A stretch of DNA of 64,000 nt from Microglena sp. YARC (lineage: Eukaryota > Chlorophyta > Chlorophyceae > Chlamydomonadales > Chlamydomonadaceae), in assembly GCA_022414725.1 (NCBI GenBank), contig CM039464.1, positions 11,786,187 through 11,850,186 on the forward strand, written 5' to 3'. The translations under genes were made by a program, and so were the position numbers. The notes under the pieces are model-generated. The model was given only the letters and a program-made list of their open reading frames with translations. It did no database searches and was not told the origin of the DNA. Positions within the stretch are counted from its first letter, which is position 1. Each line of letters begins with the position of its first letter. This document shows, piece after piece, positions 1 through 11,600 of the stretch.

Positions 1-470
1 GGTGGGGGTTGCAGATTCTCCCCCAACCTCCCCCACACCCCAACCCAACCCCCGTACACACACTCCTTACACCCCAGACACAAACAAGCCCAACCCAACC
101 TGACCTGACCCGGCCAACTTAACCTCACCCAACCCAACCTGACCTGACCCGTGCCAACCCAACCCAACCTGACAGATCTTGCCCACTCCCCCTAGCAACT
201 GCCCCGCTTATCTTCTTAACCTGACCAAGGGCATCCCCCAAGGTCCTCTGCTGCATGTTCTTCTATTATTCTTCCTTTGGTTGTCACAATTCAACACAAT
301 TCAACATATCATAATAGAGCACAAGAAAACAGACATCACAAAACAAACATAGCCTGCAAAAAATAAAAAGCAAACAAAGCAAGCAAAAAAGGCCAAAAAA
401 AGGCAAAAAAAGCCCAAAAAAGGCCCAAAAAAGAAAAAGCAAAAAATCAATCAATAACTAACTATATCAA
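1..470. repeat. Decayed exon-edge copies and CCCAACCTGACC simple repeat
   Basis: Mostly CCCAACCTGACCTGACCC-type simple repeat. Around 174-245 there is a decayed copy of the start of the exon placed at 2209-2454, preceded by an AG acceptor-like end. From 355 to 450 the sequence turns A-rich with AAAAAAGGC-type motifs. No gene is seen here; it reads as intron or repeat DNA of the gene that follows. Confidence 0.7.
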
Positions 471-987
471 TCCACCGTGCAGGCCAAGTTTGCCATGTGG
501 CAGTGCGACCACGCCAACAACCTGCAAGGCAGTGCGCAAAGAGCAAAAATAAAATCAATAGCCAATAAAACCAATCCAATCCACTTTGCACGCCAAGTTT
601 GCCCTGAGATTCATGTGATCTTTCTGTGTACAAATGGTTGCCACAACGCAGCACAACAATCCAATCCACCGTGCAGGCCAAGTTTGGCCTATGGCAGTGC
701 GACCACGCCAACAACCTGCAAGGCAGTGCGCAGAGGGCAAAACAACATCAATAGCAAACCAATCCAATCCACCTTGCAGACAAATTTTGCCCTGTGGCAG
801 TGCAACCACGCCAACAACCTGCAAGGCAGTGCGCAGAGGGCAAAACAACATCAATAGCAAACCAATCCAATCCACCTTGCAGACAAATTTTGCCCTGTGG
901 CAGTGCGACCACGCCAACAGCCTGCACGGCAGTGCGCAGAGGGCAAAAAACAAAATCAACAGTAAACCAATCCGATCCACCTTGCAG
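471..987 (+). repeat. About 107-bp tandem array of exon-edge copies
   Basis: Four to five imperfect units, each with a TTGCAG acceptor-like end followed by a copy of the first ~70 bases of the exon at 988-1152 (encoding a variant of AKFALWQCDHANNLQG). The units are joined by CAAAACAACATCAATAGCAAACC-like linkers. Several units stay open in the exon's frame, so long but spurious reading frames cross the array. I read it as expansion of the exon's 5' edge together with its acceptor. Confidence 0.75.
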
Positions 988-1152
988 GCCAAGTTTGCCC
1001 TATGGCAGTGCGACCACGCCAACAACCTGCAAGGTAGCGCACAGAGGGGTTCCCGCCTTATAAAGGTTCTGCGCCTTGCTGTTGTGGACGTACGCAGCCC
1101 CAGCACTGACGGTCTACTGGGTGGCCTTGTCTATGCTGATAGCTTCATTGAG
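988..1152 (+). CDS. DNAAF9: DNAAF9-like exon A (phase 0/0)
   Basis: The acceptor TTGCAG precedes 988 and the donor is GAG|GTAGGAG. It has 55 codons, ending LLGGLVYADSFIE. Copies of its 5' edge precede it (471-987). A decayed copy of its middle (CCTTGCTGTTGTACATATACG) follows at about 1240-1275. An internal CAAG|GTAGCG near 1032 could act as an alternative donor. Confidence 0.55.
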
Positions 1153-2900
1153 GTAGGAGACTTGGGGGAGGGGCCAGAGTGTGTGTGTGGGGTGGGGTGG
1201 GGGTGGGGGGGTGGGGGCATCCCTGAAGCCGGCACGTCCTGTGCCTTGCTGTTGTACATATACGTAGCCCCAGCATATACGTAACCTCACCCAACCCAAC
1301 CTGACCTGACCCGTGCCAACTTAACCTCACCCAACCCAACCTGACCTGACCCGTGCCAACTTAACCTCACCCAACCCAACCTGACCTGACCCGGCCAACT
1401 TAACCTCACCCAACCCAACCTGACCTGACCCGGCCAACTTTAACCCTCACCCAACCCAACCTGACCTGACCCGGCCAACTTAACCTCACCCAACCCAACG
1501 ACCTGACTGCGGCCAACTTTAACCTCACCCAACCCAACCTGACTGACCCGGCCAACTTAACCTCGCCCAACCCAACCCAACCTGACCTGACCCGTGCCAA
1601 CCCAACCCAACCTGACAGATCTTGCCCACTCCCCCTAGCAACTGCCCCGCTTATCTTCTTAACCTGACGGAGGGCATCCCCCAAGGTCATTGTGTTCAGT
1701 GCTCTTGGTCATGAGGCAACGGCTGTCCTTCTCTTGACCTTCCCCTCCCCCCCAACCCCAATCTCCACCCCCAACCCCAACCCCCGTACACACACCCTCC
1801 TTACCCCTAGACACACACAAGCCCAACCCAACCTAACCCGTGCCAACCCAACCTGACCTGACCTGTGCCAACCCAACATAACCTGACCTGACCTGACCCA
1901 TGCCAACCCAATCTGTCAGATATTGCCCACTCCCTCAAGTGGCTGCCCTGCCTACCTTCTGACTGAGGGCATCCCCCAAGGCCGTCGCGTTCAGTGCTCT
2001 TGGTCCTGAGGCAAAAGCTGTCCTTCCCTTGACCTTCCCCTCCCCCCCCAACCCACCCAACCCCAACCTTAACCCCAGCACTTGTACACACACTCCTTAC
2101 ACCCCAGACACACACAAGCCCAACCCAAACCCAACACAAGCCCCAACCCAACCCAACCTGACCTGACCTGACCCGTGCCAACCCAACTTAACCCAAACCA
2201 ACCTGAAGAACAGATCTTGCCACTCCTCAAGTGGCTGCCCCGCCTACCTTCTCAACCTGACTGAGGGCATTCCCAAAGCCATCGCGTTCAGTGCTCTTGG
2301 TCCTGAGGCAAAAGCTTCGCAGCGTGCTGCGTCCAAGTTTGCTGTCATTGCTGCGGGTGCTGGTTCCGGAGCCGCGACTGCTGCTGCCCAAGCCCGGGCT
2401 GGGGCTGCAGAGTCTGCAGCGCGTGCAGCGAAGAGGCAGGACCGACAGCGCAAGGTCAGTGGGTTGGGTTGTTTTGTGTCAGATTGTGTGTGGTGGGTGG
2501 GTGCGGGGGGTGTGTGGGTGGGGGGTGGGGACTGCTGCTGACCAAGCCCAGCTGGGTGGGCATATTCTGCAGTGCGTTCAGCGAAGAGGCAGGACCGTCA
2601 GCGCATAGTCAGTTTGGTTGGGTTGTTTGTGTCAGATTGTGTGTGTGTGGGGGGGGGGGGGGGGGGGACTACTGCTGCCCAAGCCCGGGCTGGGTGGGCG
2701 GAGTCTGCAGCGCATGCAGCCAAGAGCAGGACCGTCAGCGCAAGGTCAGTGGGTTGTGTTGAATTGTGTGGGTGGGTGTGCGGGGGGGGGGGGGGGGGGG
2801 CTGCTGCTTTCCATGCCCAGGCTAAGGATCGGAGCAGTAGCGCGTGTTGGCAAGTGGCAGGACTGTCAGCGCAAGGTCAGTGGATGTGTGGGTGGGTGTT

Positions 2901-2934
<34 letters not shown>

Positions 2935-3158
2935 GGGGGGGGCTGCTGCTTTCCATGCCCAGGCTAAGGATTGGAGGCAGTACGCGTGTAGCCAAGTGGC
3001 AGGACCGTCAGTGCAAGGTCAGTGGGTTGTGTGGGTGGGTGTGCGGGGGGGGGGGGGCTGCTGCTTTCCATGCCCAGGCTAAGGATCGAGGCAGTAGCGC
3101 GTGTTGGCAAGTGGCAGGACTGTCAGCGCAAGGTCATGGATTGTGTGGGTGGTGTGTG

Positions 3159-3189
<31 letters not shown>

Positions 3190-6100
3190 CTGCTGCTTTC
3201 CATGCCCAGGCTAAGGATTGGAGCAGTAGCGCGTGTAGCCAAGTGGCAGGACCGTCAGTGCAAGGTCAGTGGGCTTGTGTTGGATTGTGTGGGTGGGTGC
3301 GGGGGGGGGGAGGGGGGGGGGGGGGGGGGCTGCTGCTTTCCATGCCCAGGCTAAGGATCGGAGCAGTAGCGCGTGTAGCCAAGTGGCAGGACCGTCAGTG
3401 CAAGGTCAGGGGTTGTGTTGGATTGTGTGGGTGGGTGTGCGGGGGGGGGGGAGGGGGGGGCTGCTGCTTTCCATGCCCAGGCTAAGGATCGGAGGCAGTA
3501 GCACGTGTAGGCAAGTGGCAGGACCGTCAGTGCAAGGTCAGTGGGTTGTGTTGGATTGGTCAGATTGGATTGTGTCAGGGGTCGGGTTGGGTTGGGTTGG
3601 CAGCTTAGAGCAGGATCGTAAGTGCAAGGTCAGTGGGTTGTACTGGGTTGGTTTATGTTGGGTCGGATTGTGTTTGTATTGGGTTGTGTCGGGTTGGGTT
3701 GGGTTGTATTGGGTTGGTTTATGTTGGGTCGGATTGTGTTAGTATTGGGTTGTGTCGGGTTGGGTTGGGTTGGTAGCTTAGAAGCATGACCGTCAGCGCC
3801 TAGTCAGTTGGTTGTGTTGTCTTGTGTCGGATTGTGTTTTGTATGGGTTGTGTCGGTTGGGTTGGGTTGCGTCAGGTAAGATTGGGTTGTTTTGGTGTGT
3901 GCCTGGGGATCTGGGGCTTTTGTGTGTGCCTGGGGCAAGGCAGGGATATTTGTTTCCGGAATACATTCCGATCGGAATACGAGACCCTGTTTTGGCCCAA
4001 ATTGCTGGAATAAGAAACCTAAAAACAAAAAAGTTTTGTACTACTGAAATTAACTAAAAATGACACAAATCGACCAAAATCGGAATAAGAATCCTGTTTG
4101 GGAAGGAAAATAGGGAGGAATCAAATAAAAAGGAACACGATCTCCTCTTTTTGATTTGAAAATAGTATCCCTGGGGCAAGGGTGGAGAGAAGTGGGAGTT
4201 GAGGGGGATAGGAATGATGGGAGTGTCAAGGCATGGGATGCATGTTCGAGGATTCCCCCCCCCCCCCCCCCCCCCCCCTCGCCCCGCCCCCCCCCCCCCC
4301 TGTATATAGCGATCGCTACTTTTGACCCCATTTTGGCCCAAATTGCTGCTTTAAAAATTTCCTCCCAACCACACACCAACACCCCACACACACCTCCCAA
4401 CCACACACCAACACCCAGTTCATCCCCTCTCAACCACACACCAGCACCCCACACCCACCTCCCAACCACACACCAACATCCAATTCATCCCCTCCCAACC
4501 ACACACCACATCCACACCCACACTCACACCCGCCTCCCAACCACCCACCAACCCCCACATCCACCTGCCAACACCAACACCAACACCCACCTGCCAACCT
4601 TCCCCCAGGTGGCATCCAAAGCTGTCCGGCTGGCGTCCGCTAGACAACAGAGGCAGGCCCGGCTGGATGCTGGCGAGGCTTTCTGTCATACAGGCGACGA
4701 GGGGGAGTCGGCACCCCACACCCACCTCCCAAACACGCACCAACACTAAAATCATCACCTCACACCCACGCACCAGCACCCCACATCCACACCCACTTCC
4801 CAACCACACACCAAATATAAAATCATCACCTCACACCCACACACCAGCACCCCACATCCACACCCACCTCCCAACCACACACCAACACCCACACACACCT
4901 GCCAACAGCAACTCCAATATCCAAGTCGTCACCCCACCCCCACACCCTAGGTGGCATCCAAAGCTGTCCGGCTGGCATCCGCCAGAAAACAGAGGCAGGC
5001 CCAGCTGGATGCTGGCGTGGCTCTGCGCCATGGAGGCGACGAGGGGGAGGAGGACGAGGGCAACCAGAGTGGATCTGAGGTCGAAGATGAGGGCGCTGGT
5101 GCTGAGGAGGAGCTGGTAGCCATAGGAGAGCGCGAGGGTATCAGTTCTCACCTCATCAGGGGACCCAAGGCCTTGGGCAGGATGTTGACCCTAGGTGGTG
5201 GAGATGATGCGTTGCTGCTGACTGGTAAGCTGGTGCCAAGGGAGTGGACTGTAACGGACTGAAAAGAGACTGGAACCTGACCTAAACCATATCAAGCCAG
5301 ACCAAGCCAAACCAAGCCAAATGTACTAAATCTTTCCAATAAGGCCTTGGGCAGGATGTTGACTTTAGGTGGTGGAGATGATGCGTTGCTGCTGACTGGT
5401 GAGCTGGTGCAAATTAATTAAGCCTGTCTTACAACGGTTGAGAACGGGCTGCTACTTTACCTGGACAGTGCTACCATGGCGGTTGACAGCAACCGCAAAC
5501 AGTGGCCATGGGAGAGAGGGAGGGTATCAGTGCCCATCTCATTAGGAGACCTAAGGCCTTGGGCGGGAAGTAGACCCTAGGTGGTGGAGATGATGCGTTG
5601 CTGCTGACTGGTGAGGTAGTGCAAATATGGGCTGGACAAACCTAATCTCTCCTAACCCAACCTAATATATCCTAATATATATGGACAAACTTACCCTATC
5701 CTATCCCGGTCCTATCCTATCCTATTCCGACCTGACCTGACCTAAACTAACCATTGAACTAAGGGGAGTGGTGGTGATGATGCGTTGCTGCTAACCAGGG
5801 TACTTCCATTGACCAAATTGGCCAGCGCTTTAGCGCACTTGAAAAACAAAAAACTGCGCTTTGTAGTTCAAAAAGCGCAAAAATTGCTTGCTGCGCCCAC
5901 AAAAGGGTTACAAAAAACTGCTCGAAACGCGCAGTGGGGCTCAAAAAGGCAGCGCGCCAGCGCACAAAAGCGTGCGCTTGGAAGTACCCTGCTGCTAACT
6001 GGTGAGCTGGTGCCAAGGGAGTGGACTGGAATGGACTGCAAAGGCACTGGGACCTGACCTAAACCATATCAAGCCAGACCAATCCAAACCCGATGTACTA

Positions 6101-8654
6101 AATCTTACCAGTTGCTGCTGACTGATGAGCTGGTACAAATATGGACTGGTCAAACCTACCCTCTCTTAACATAACCTAACATAATATATCCTAATCTATG
6201 TGGACAAACCTTACCTCTCCTATCCTGACCTGCTATATTATCATCAAACAAAATCACCAAACGTACTAAATCTTTATAATTCCAACCAGGGTAATACTAT
6301 GCGCGCGCGGCAGCGTGGTGCCGCGCTGCCTTTTTGAACCCCTCTGCGCGTTTCGCGCAGTTTTTTCAACCCCTTGTGGGCGCAGCGCGCAGTTTTTGCG
6401 CTTTTTGCACTAAAAAGCGCTGACCAATTTGGCGTTTGTGCGCTTTAAGCACTGACCAATTTGGCAAGAAGTAGTACCCTGATTCCAATTCAACTCAACC
6501 CAACCCAAACCAGATGTCCTAAATCTTGCCAATTCCAACCTATCTCAACCCATCCCAACCCATCCCTATCCATCCCAACCCATCCCATCTCATCCCAACC
6601 CACCCCAGCCCAGCCCAGTCCATCCCGGCCCATCCCATCCCATCGAAACCCATTACAACCCATCACAACCCAACCCGGCCCATCCGAACCAAATCCATCG
6701 CAACCCGGCCCAGCCCAAACCATCCCAACCCAACCCATCCCAACCCATCCCATCCCAACCCATCCCTACCCATCCCTACCTCATCCAACCCATCCCATCC
6801 CAACCATCCGACCCAACCCATTCCCAACCCATCCCAACCCATCCCTACCCATCCCTACCCATCCCTACCCATCCCTACCCAACCCAACCCAACCCAACCC
6901 ATCCATCTCATTCCGACCAACCACCCTCCCATGCAGCCTGTCCCATCATGCCAGCCTACCCCAGCCTATCCAACCCAACCCAACTCATTCCAACCCAACC
7001 CAGCCCATCCCATCCTATCCCAACCCAGCCCAGCCAACCCAGCCCAACCCAGCCCAGCCCAACCCAGCCCAGCCCAACCCATCCTAACCCACCCTCCCAT
7101 GCAGCCTATCCCATCATGCCAGCTGTGCCTGGGCCCCTGAGACAGTATTTAGGACCAAGCCAAACCAAACCAAGCGTACTAAATCCTGCCCAACCTATCC
7201 CATCCCATCACAACCCACCCTCCCGTGCAGCCTGTCCCATCATGCCAGCTGTGCCTGGGACCCTGTGGTGCTTCACCGGCAGCCTTGTCTTCATCACCCA
7301 ACACTCACGAGCCATGTGGATACTCAAACTTTGGGCGGCAGCTTGAGTCCATCACCATCAGAACCAACCAAACCAAGCGTACTAAATCCTGCCCATCCCA
7401 GCTCATCCCAACCCATCCCAAACCATCCCAAACCAATCCAAACCAAACCATCCCATCACAACCCACCCTCCCATGCAGCCTGTCCCATCATGCCAGCTGT
7501 GCCTGGGTCCCTGAGACAGTATTCAGGACCAAGCCAAACCAAACCAAGCGTTACTAAATCCTGCCAACCAACCTATCCATCCCATCCCAACCCATCCTTC
7601 CATGCAGCCTGTCCCATCATGCCAGCCTACCTCACCCAACCCAACCAACCCAACCCAACCCAACCCAACCCAACCAACCCAACCCAACCCAACCCAACCC
7701 AACCCAACCCATTCCAACTCAGCCCACCCAGCCCAACCCAGCCCAACCCAGCCCAACCAACCCACCCTTTCCCATGCAGCCTGTCCCATCATGCCAGCTG
7801 TGCCTGGGACCCTGTGGTGCTTCACCGGCGGCCTTGTCTTCATCACCCAACACTCACGAGCCATGTGGATACTCCACTTTGGGCGGCAGCTTGAGTCCAT
7901 CACCATTCAGGACCTTAAGGGTCCGGAGGGTAGCAGTGCTGGTGGGGGGGAGGGCGTGGGTAGCTTGGGTGAGGCGGTTGTGTTGAGGGGCAGGGAAGCA
8001 GCTTGTGGTTTCGCCCCCGCCTCCCACCTCACCACCAACATGCATGTGGCGCTCCCGCTTAATGGAATGACACAGGTGGGCTGGAGCCTTTATTTTGTTT
8101 GTCGGCCTGTGTTGCTTGTTTGGCTTTGCCCCCCCCTCCCACCTCACCCACCATCATGCATGTGGCGTTCCCGCTTAATGGAATGACACAGGTGGGCTGA
8201 GGCTCCTATTTGGTTTGTCGGCCTGTGTTGTTTGTTTGTCAATTCAGAACCTCAAGGGACATGAGGGCAGCAGTTGTGGTGGGAGGGGCGTGGACAGGTT
8301 GGCTGAGGCTCCTATTTGTTTGTCGGCCTGTCCTGTTTGTATGGTTGTTAATTTGCATCTCCGTATTCGTGCTTGCTTCCTTGCTTGCTTGCTTGCTTGC
8401 TCGCTTGCTTGCTTGCTTGCTTGCTTGCTTGCCAGTGTTGTTGGTTAGTGTTGTTCGTTGGCCCTGTTGTTGTTTAGGTCGGTTTATTGGTTGCTTGCTT
8501 GTCAGTTTTGTTGGTCAGTGTTCTTTGTCAGTGCTGTTGGTCAGTGTTGTTGGTTAACTCTATTGTTGTGTCGGTCAGTTTATTGGTTGCTCGCTTGTCG
8601 GTTTTTTGTCAGTGTTGTTGGTTGACTCTATTGTTGTGTCGGTCAGTTTATTGG

Positions 8655-8698
<44 letters not shown>

Positions 8699-11600
8699 CA
8701 GCGTTGTTGGTCAGTGTTGTTGTTTGACTCTATTGTTGTGTAGGGCAGTTCATTGTTTGCTTGCTTGCCAGTGTTGTTGGTCATTGTTGTTCGTTAGTGT
8801 TGCTGGTCAGTGTTGTTGGTCAGTGTTCTCTATTATTGTGCCCGTCAGTTTTATCGCTTGCTTGCTTGTATTACTCTTTGAGAGCCATTACCATTTCCCT
8901 TTGCCCAACGGGTGCACTTAAGTGTTCGCGGTCGCTGTCAACAGCCATGGTAGCTGTGTCCATGAAAAGTAGCAGCCCGTTCCCTACCGCCGTAAGATGG
9001 GGCTCCCTTAATACCACACCCCACAAGGCGTCATCATTACTTGTTCCCTTTGCAGGCGGGTCGCAAGCACCTGCTTTCTGTCGTGCTGCCAGCCTGGCAG
9101 AAGGCCTGCCGAGACAGCGCTACCCTGCATGACCTAACAGCCATTACCATTTTGCCATTGCAGGCGGGACGCAAGCACATGCTTTCTGTCGTGCTGCCAG
9201 CCTGGCAGCAGGCCTGCCGAGACAGTGCTGCCCTGCATGACCTGGCAGACAGTGCTGGACCCTCTGGTGGCTCCATCTCCTATGTGAAGGACCCCTTCGC
9301 GACCAACCCCTTCCCTTCGGAACTCTTTCAGAGCGCCCTTCACTGGGGGGCCTTGCAGCACGAGGGGGGCAAGCAGTACGCCAGTACAGAAAGCCCCGAT
9401 GCAGAGGTCAAGGGGGCCCTGGAGGGCATGGACAAGACAGAGATGAGCTCTGGCTTAGGCCCCCTGGACCAGGGTGTGGAGTCCATGCTGCTCCGACCAC
9501 AGCCTGCTGGGGCTGTGTCCATGGGGGTGACCCTGGTCGCTGGCTTACCTGGGTCGGAGCAGAGCTCGGTGTCTCATGCGCTGGTTACGTCCATTCTAGA
9601 CAGCCGATTGGGGGCACAGGTGGTGGTGGTCCCCACCGGGGGAGGGCTGCGCCCAGCTGACGTGGACGCAGCCCTCTCTGCAGCCAAGGGCTGCCAGCAC
9701 GTGGTCCTTGTCACCTCCAGCTTTGAGGGCATTGTACCACAGATGCAGGCCCTAGCTGGCGCGTCGCTCATCCAGTCTGGCCAGGCGCACCTGACCTCTG
9801 CTGTGACCTGTGTCAGCAGCGAGTGCCTGTACGAGGATGCACTGCGAAGCAGGATGCTGCCAGGTAGGTGGAAGTTAGCCCATAGTTAGCTGCCAGGTAG
9901 GATGCTGCCAGGTAGGGGGAAGTTAGCCCATAGTTAGCTGCCAGGTAGGATGCTGCCAGGTAGGGGGAAGTTGGCCCATAGTTAGCTGCCAGGTAGGATG
10001 CTGCAAGGTAGGGGGAAGTTGGCCCATAGTTAGCTGCCAGGTAGGGGGAAGTTGGCCCATAGTTAGCTGCCAGGTAGGGAAAGTTGGCCCATAGTTAGCT
10101 GCCAGGTAGGATGCTGCCAGTTAGGGGGAAGTTAGCCCATAGTTAGCTGCCAGGTAGGGGGAAGTTAGCCCATAGTTAGCTGCCAGGTAGGATGCTGCCA
10201 GGTAGGGGGAAGTCGGCCCATAGTTAGCTGTCAGGTAGGATACTGCCAGGTAGGGGGAAGTTAGCCCATAGTTAATTGCCAGGTAGGATGCTGCCAGGTA
10301 GGGGGAAGTTGGCCCATAGTTAGCTGCCAGGTAGGATGCTGCCAGGTAGGGGGAAGTTGGCCCATAGTTAGCTGCCAGGTAGGATACTGCCAGGTAGGAT
10401 ACTGCCAGGTAGGGGGAAGTTAGCCCATAGTTAGCTGCCAGGTAGGATGCTGCCAGGTAGGGGGAAGTTAGTCCATAGTTAGCTGCCAGGTAGGATGCTG
10501 CCAGGTAGGAGGAAGTTTGCCCGTAGTTAGCCAGCCCGTAGGTGGCCGGTTAGGGGTTAAGGGTTTAAGGGGTTTAGGGTTAACCAGCCACAAACAGGCT
10601 GGCTAAGTAAGGGCTAACTCCTACTCAACCATGCTCCCTACCCCTACCCATACCCCTTACTCCTACCCCCTATGCTCCTACCCTCCCCTACCCCATCGCT
10701 ACCCTACCCCTACCCTAAACCCCTTAACCCTCAACCCCTAACTGCCACCTACGGGCTGATTAATCTACAGGCTAACTATCCCCCTACCATGCTGCCAGGT
10801 CTCTGCTAGATCAGTTTGGCCGAGGGCTACGTCGACGTGGCGGTGATCACAGGCAGCGCTCAGGGAGTGCACAAGGTCCAAAGCTTGATACAAGCAAGGG
10901 CGCCGTCCATCTACCACTACCCCATGTTCTCCTACCCCTACCCTTACCCCCTTACCCCTTACCCCTTACCCCTACCCCCTATGAACCTGCCCTACCCTAC
11001 TCCTACCCCTACCATGCTGCCAGGTCTGCTGGATCAGCTTGCCGAGGGCTACGTCGATGTGGCGGTGATCACAGGCAGCGCCCAGGGAGTGCAGAAGGTT
11101 CAAAGCTTGATACAATCAAGGGCGCCGTCCATCCCCTTTGTGAGAGGCACGCGCACTGCCCTTGCACGAGCTAATGAGGAGCTGTGTCCCCCTGGGAGTG
11201 AAAGGACGAAGAAACTGGAGTCTCTAAAGATGGATCGCAGGTGGGGCGTGTGTGTACGTATGTTACAGTCTGCTTGTTGCACTGCCTGATTTTGGTTGCA
11301 ACTTGACACCTAAATGTATGTTACAGTCTGCTTGTTGCACTGCCTGATCTTGCTTGCAACTTGACACCTAAATGTATGTTACAGTCTGCTTGTTGCACTG
11401 CCTGATCTTGCTTGCAACTTGACACCTAAATGTATGTTACAGTCTGCTTGTTGCACTGCCTGATCTTGCTTGCAACTCGACACCTAAATGTATGTATGTA
11501 TGTGTGTGTATGTTACAATCCAGGGGTACGCCGAATAGGCCAAAGGGACTTGCCCAACCTTAAAAAGGCTGATGGGTCATGATATCAAACCATCATCCTC

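Noticed and set aside
555..1106. 183-codon minus-strand frame
   Set aside because: Shadow of the exon-A edge array; the sense strand has the acceptor and intact exon.
5785..6057. 90-codon frame through the MITE, and similar ones at 26349, 32740, 32994, 35216, 58761
   Set aside because: The frames arise from the MITE's AAAGCGCAAAA interior and flanks; no transposase motif.
6461..7346. Proline/serine-rich frames of about 200 codons
   Set aside because: They translate CCCAACCCATCCC repeats in all three frames.
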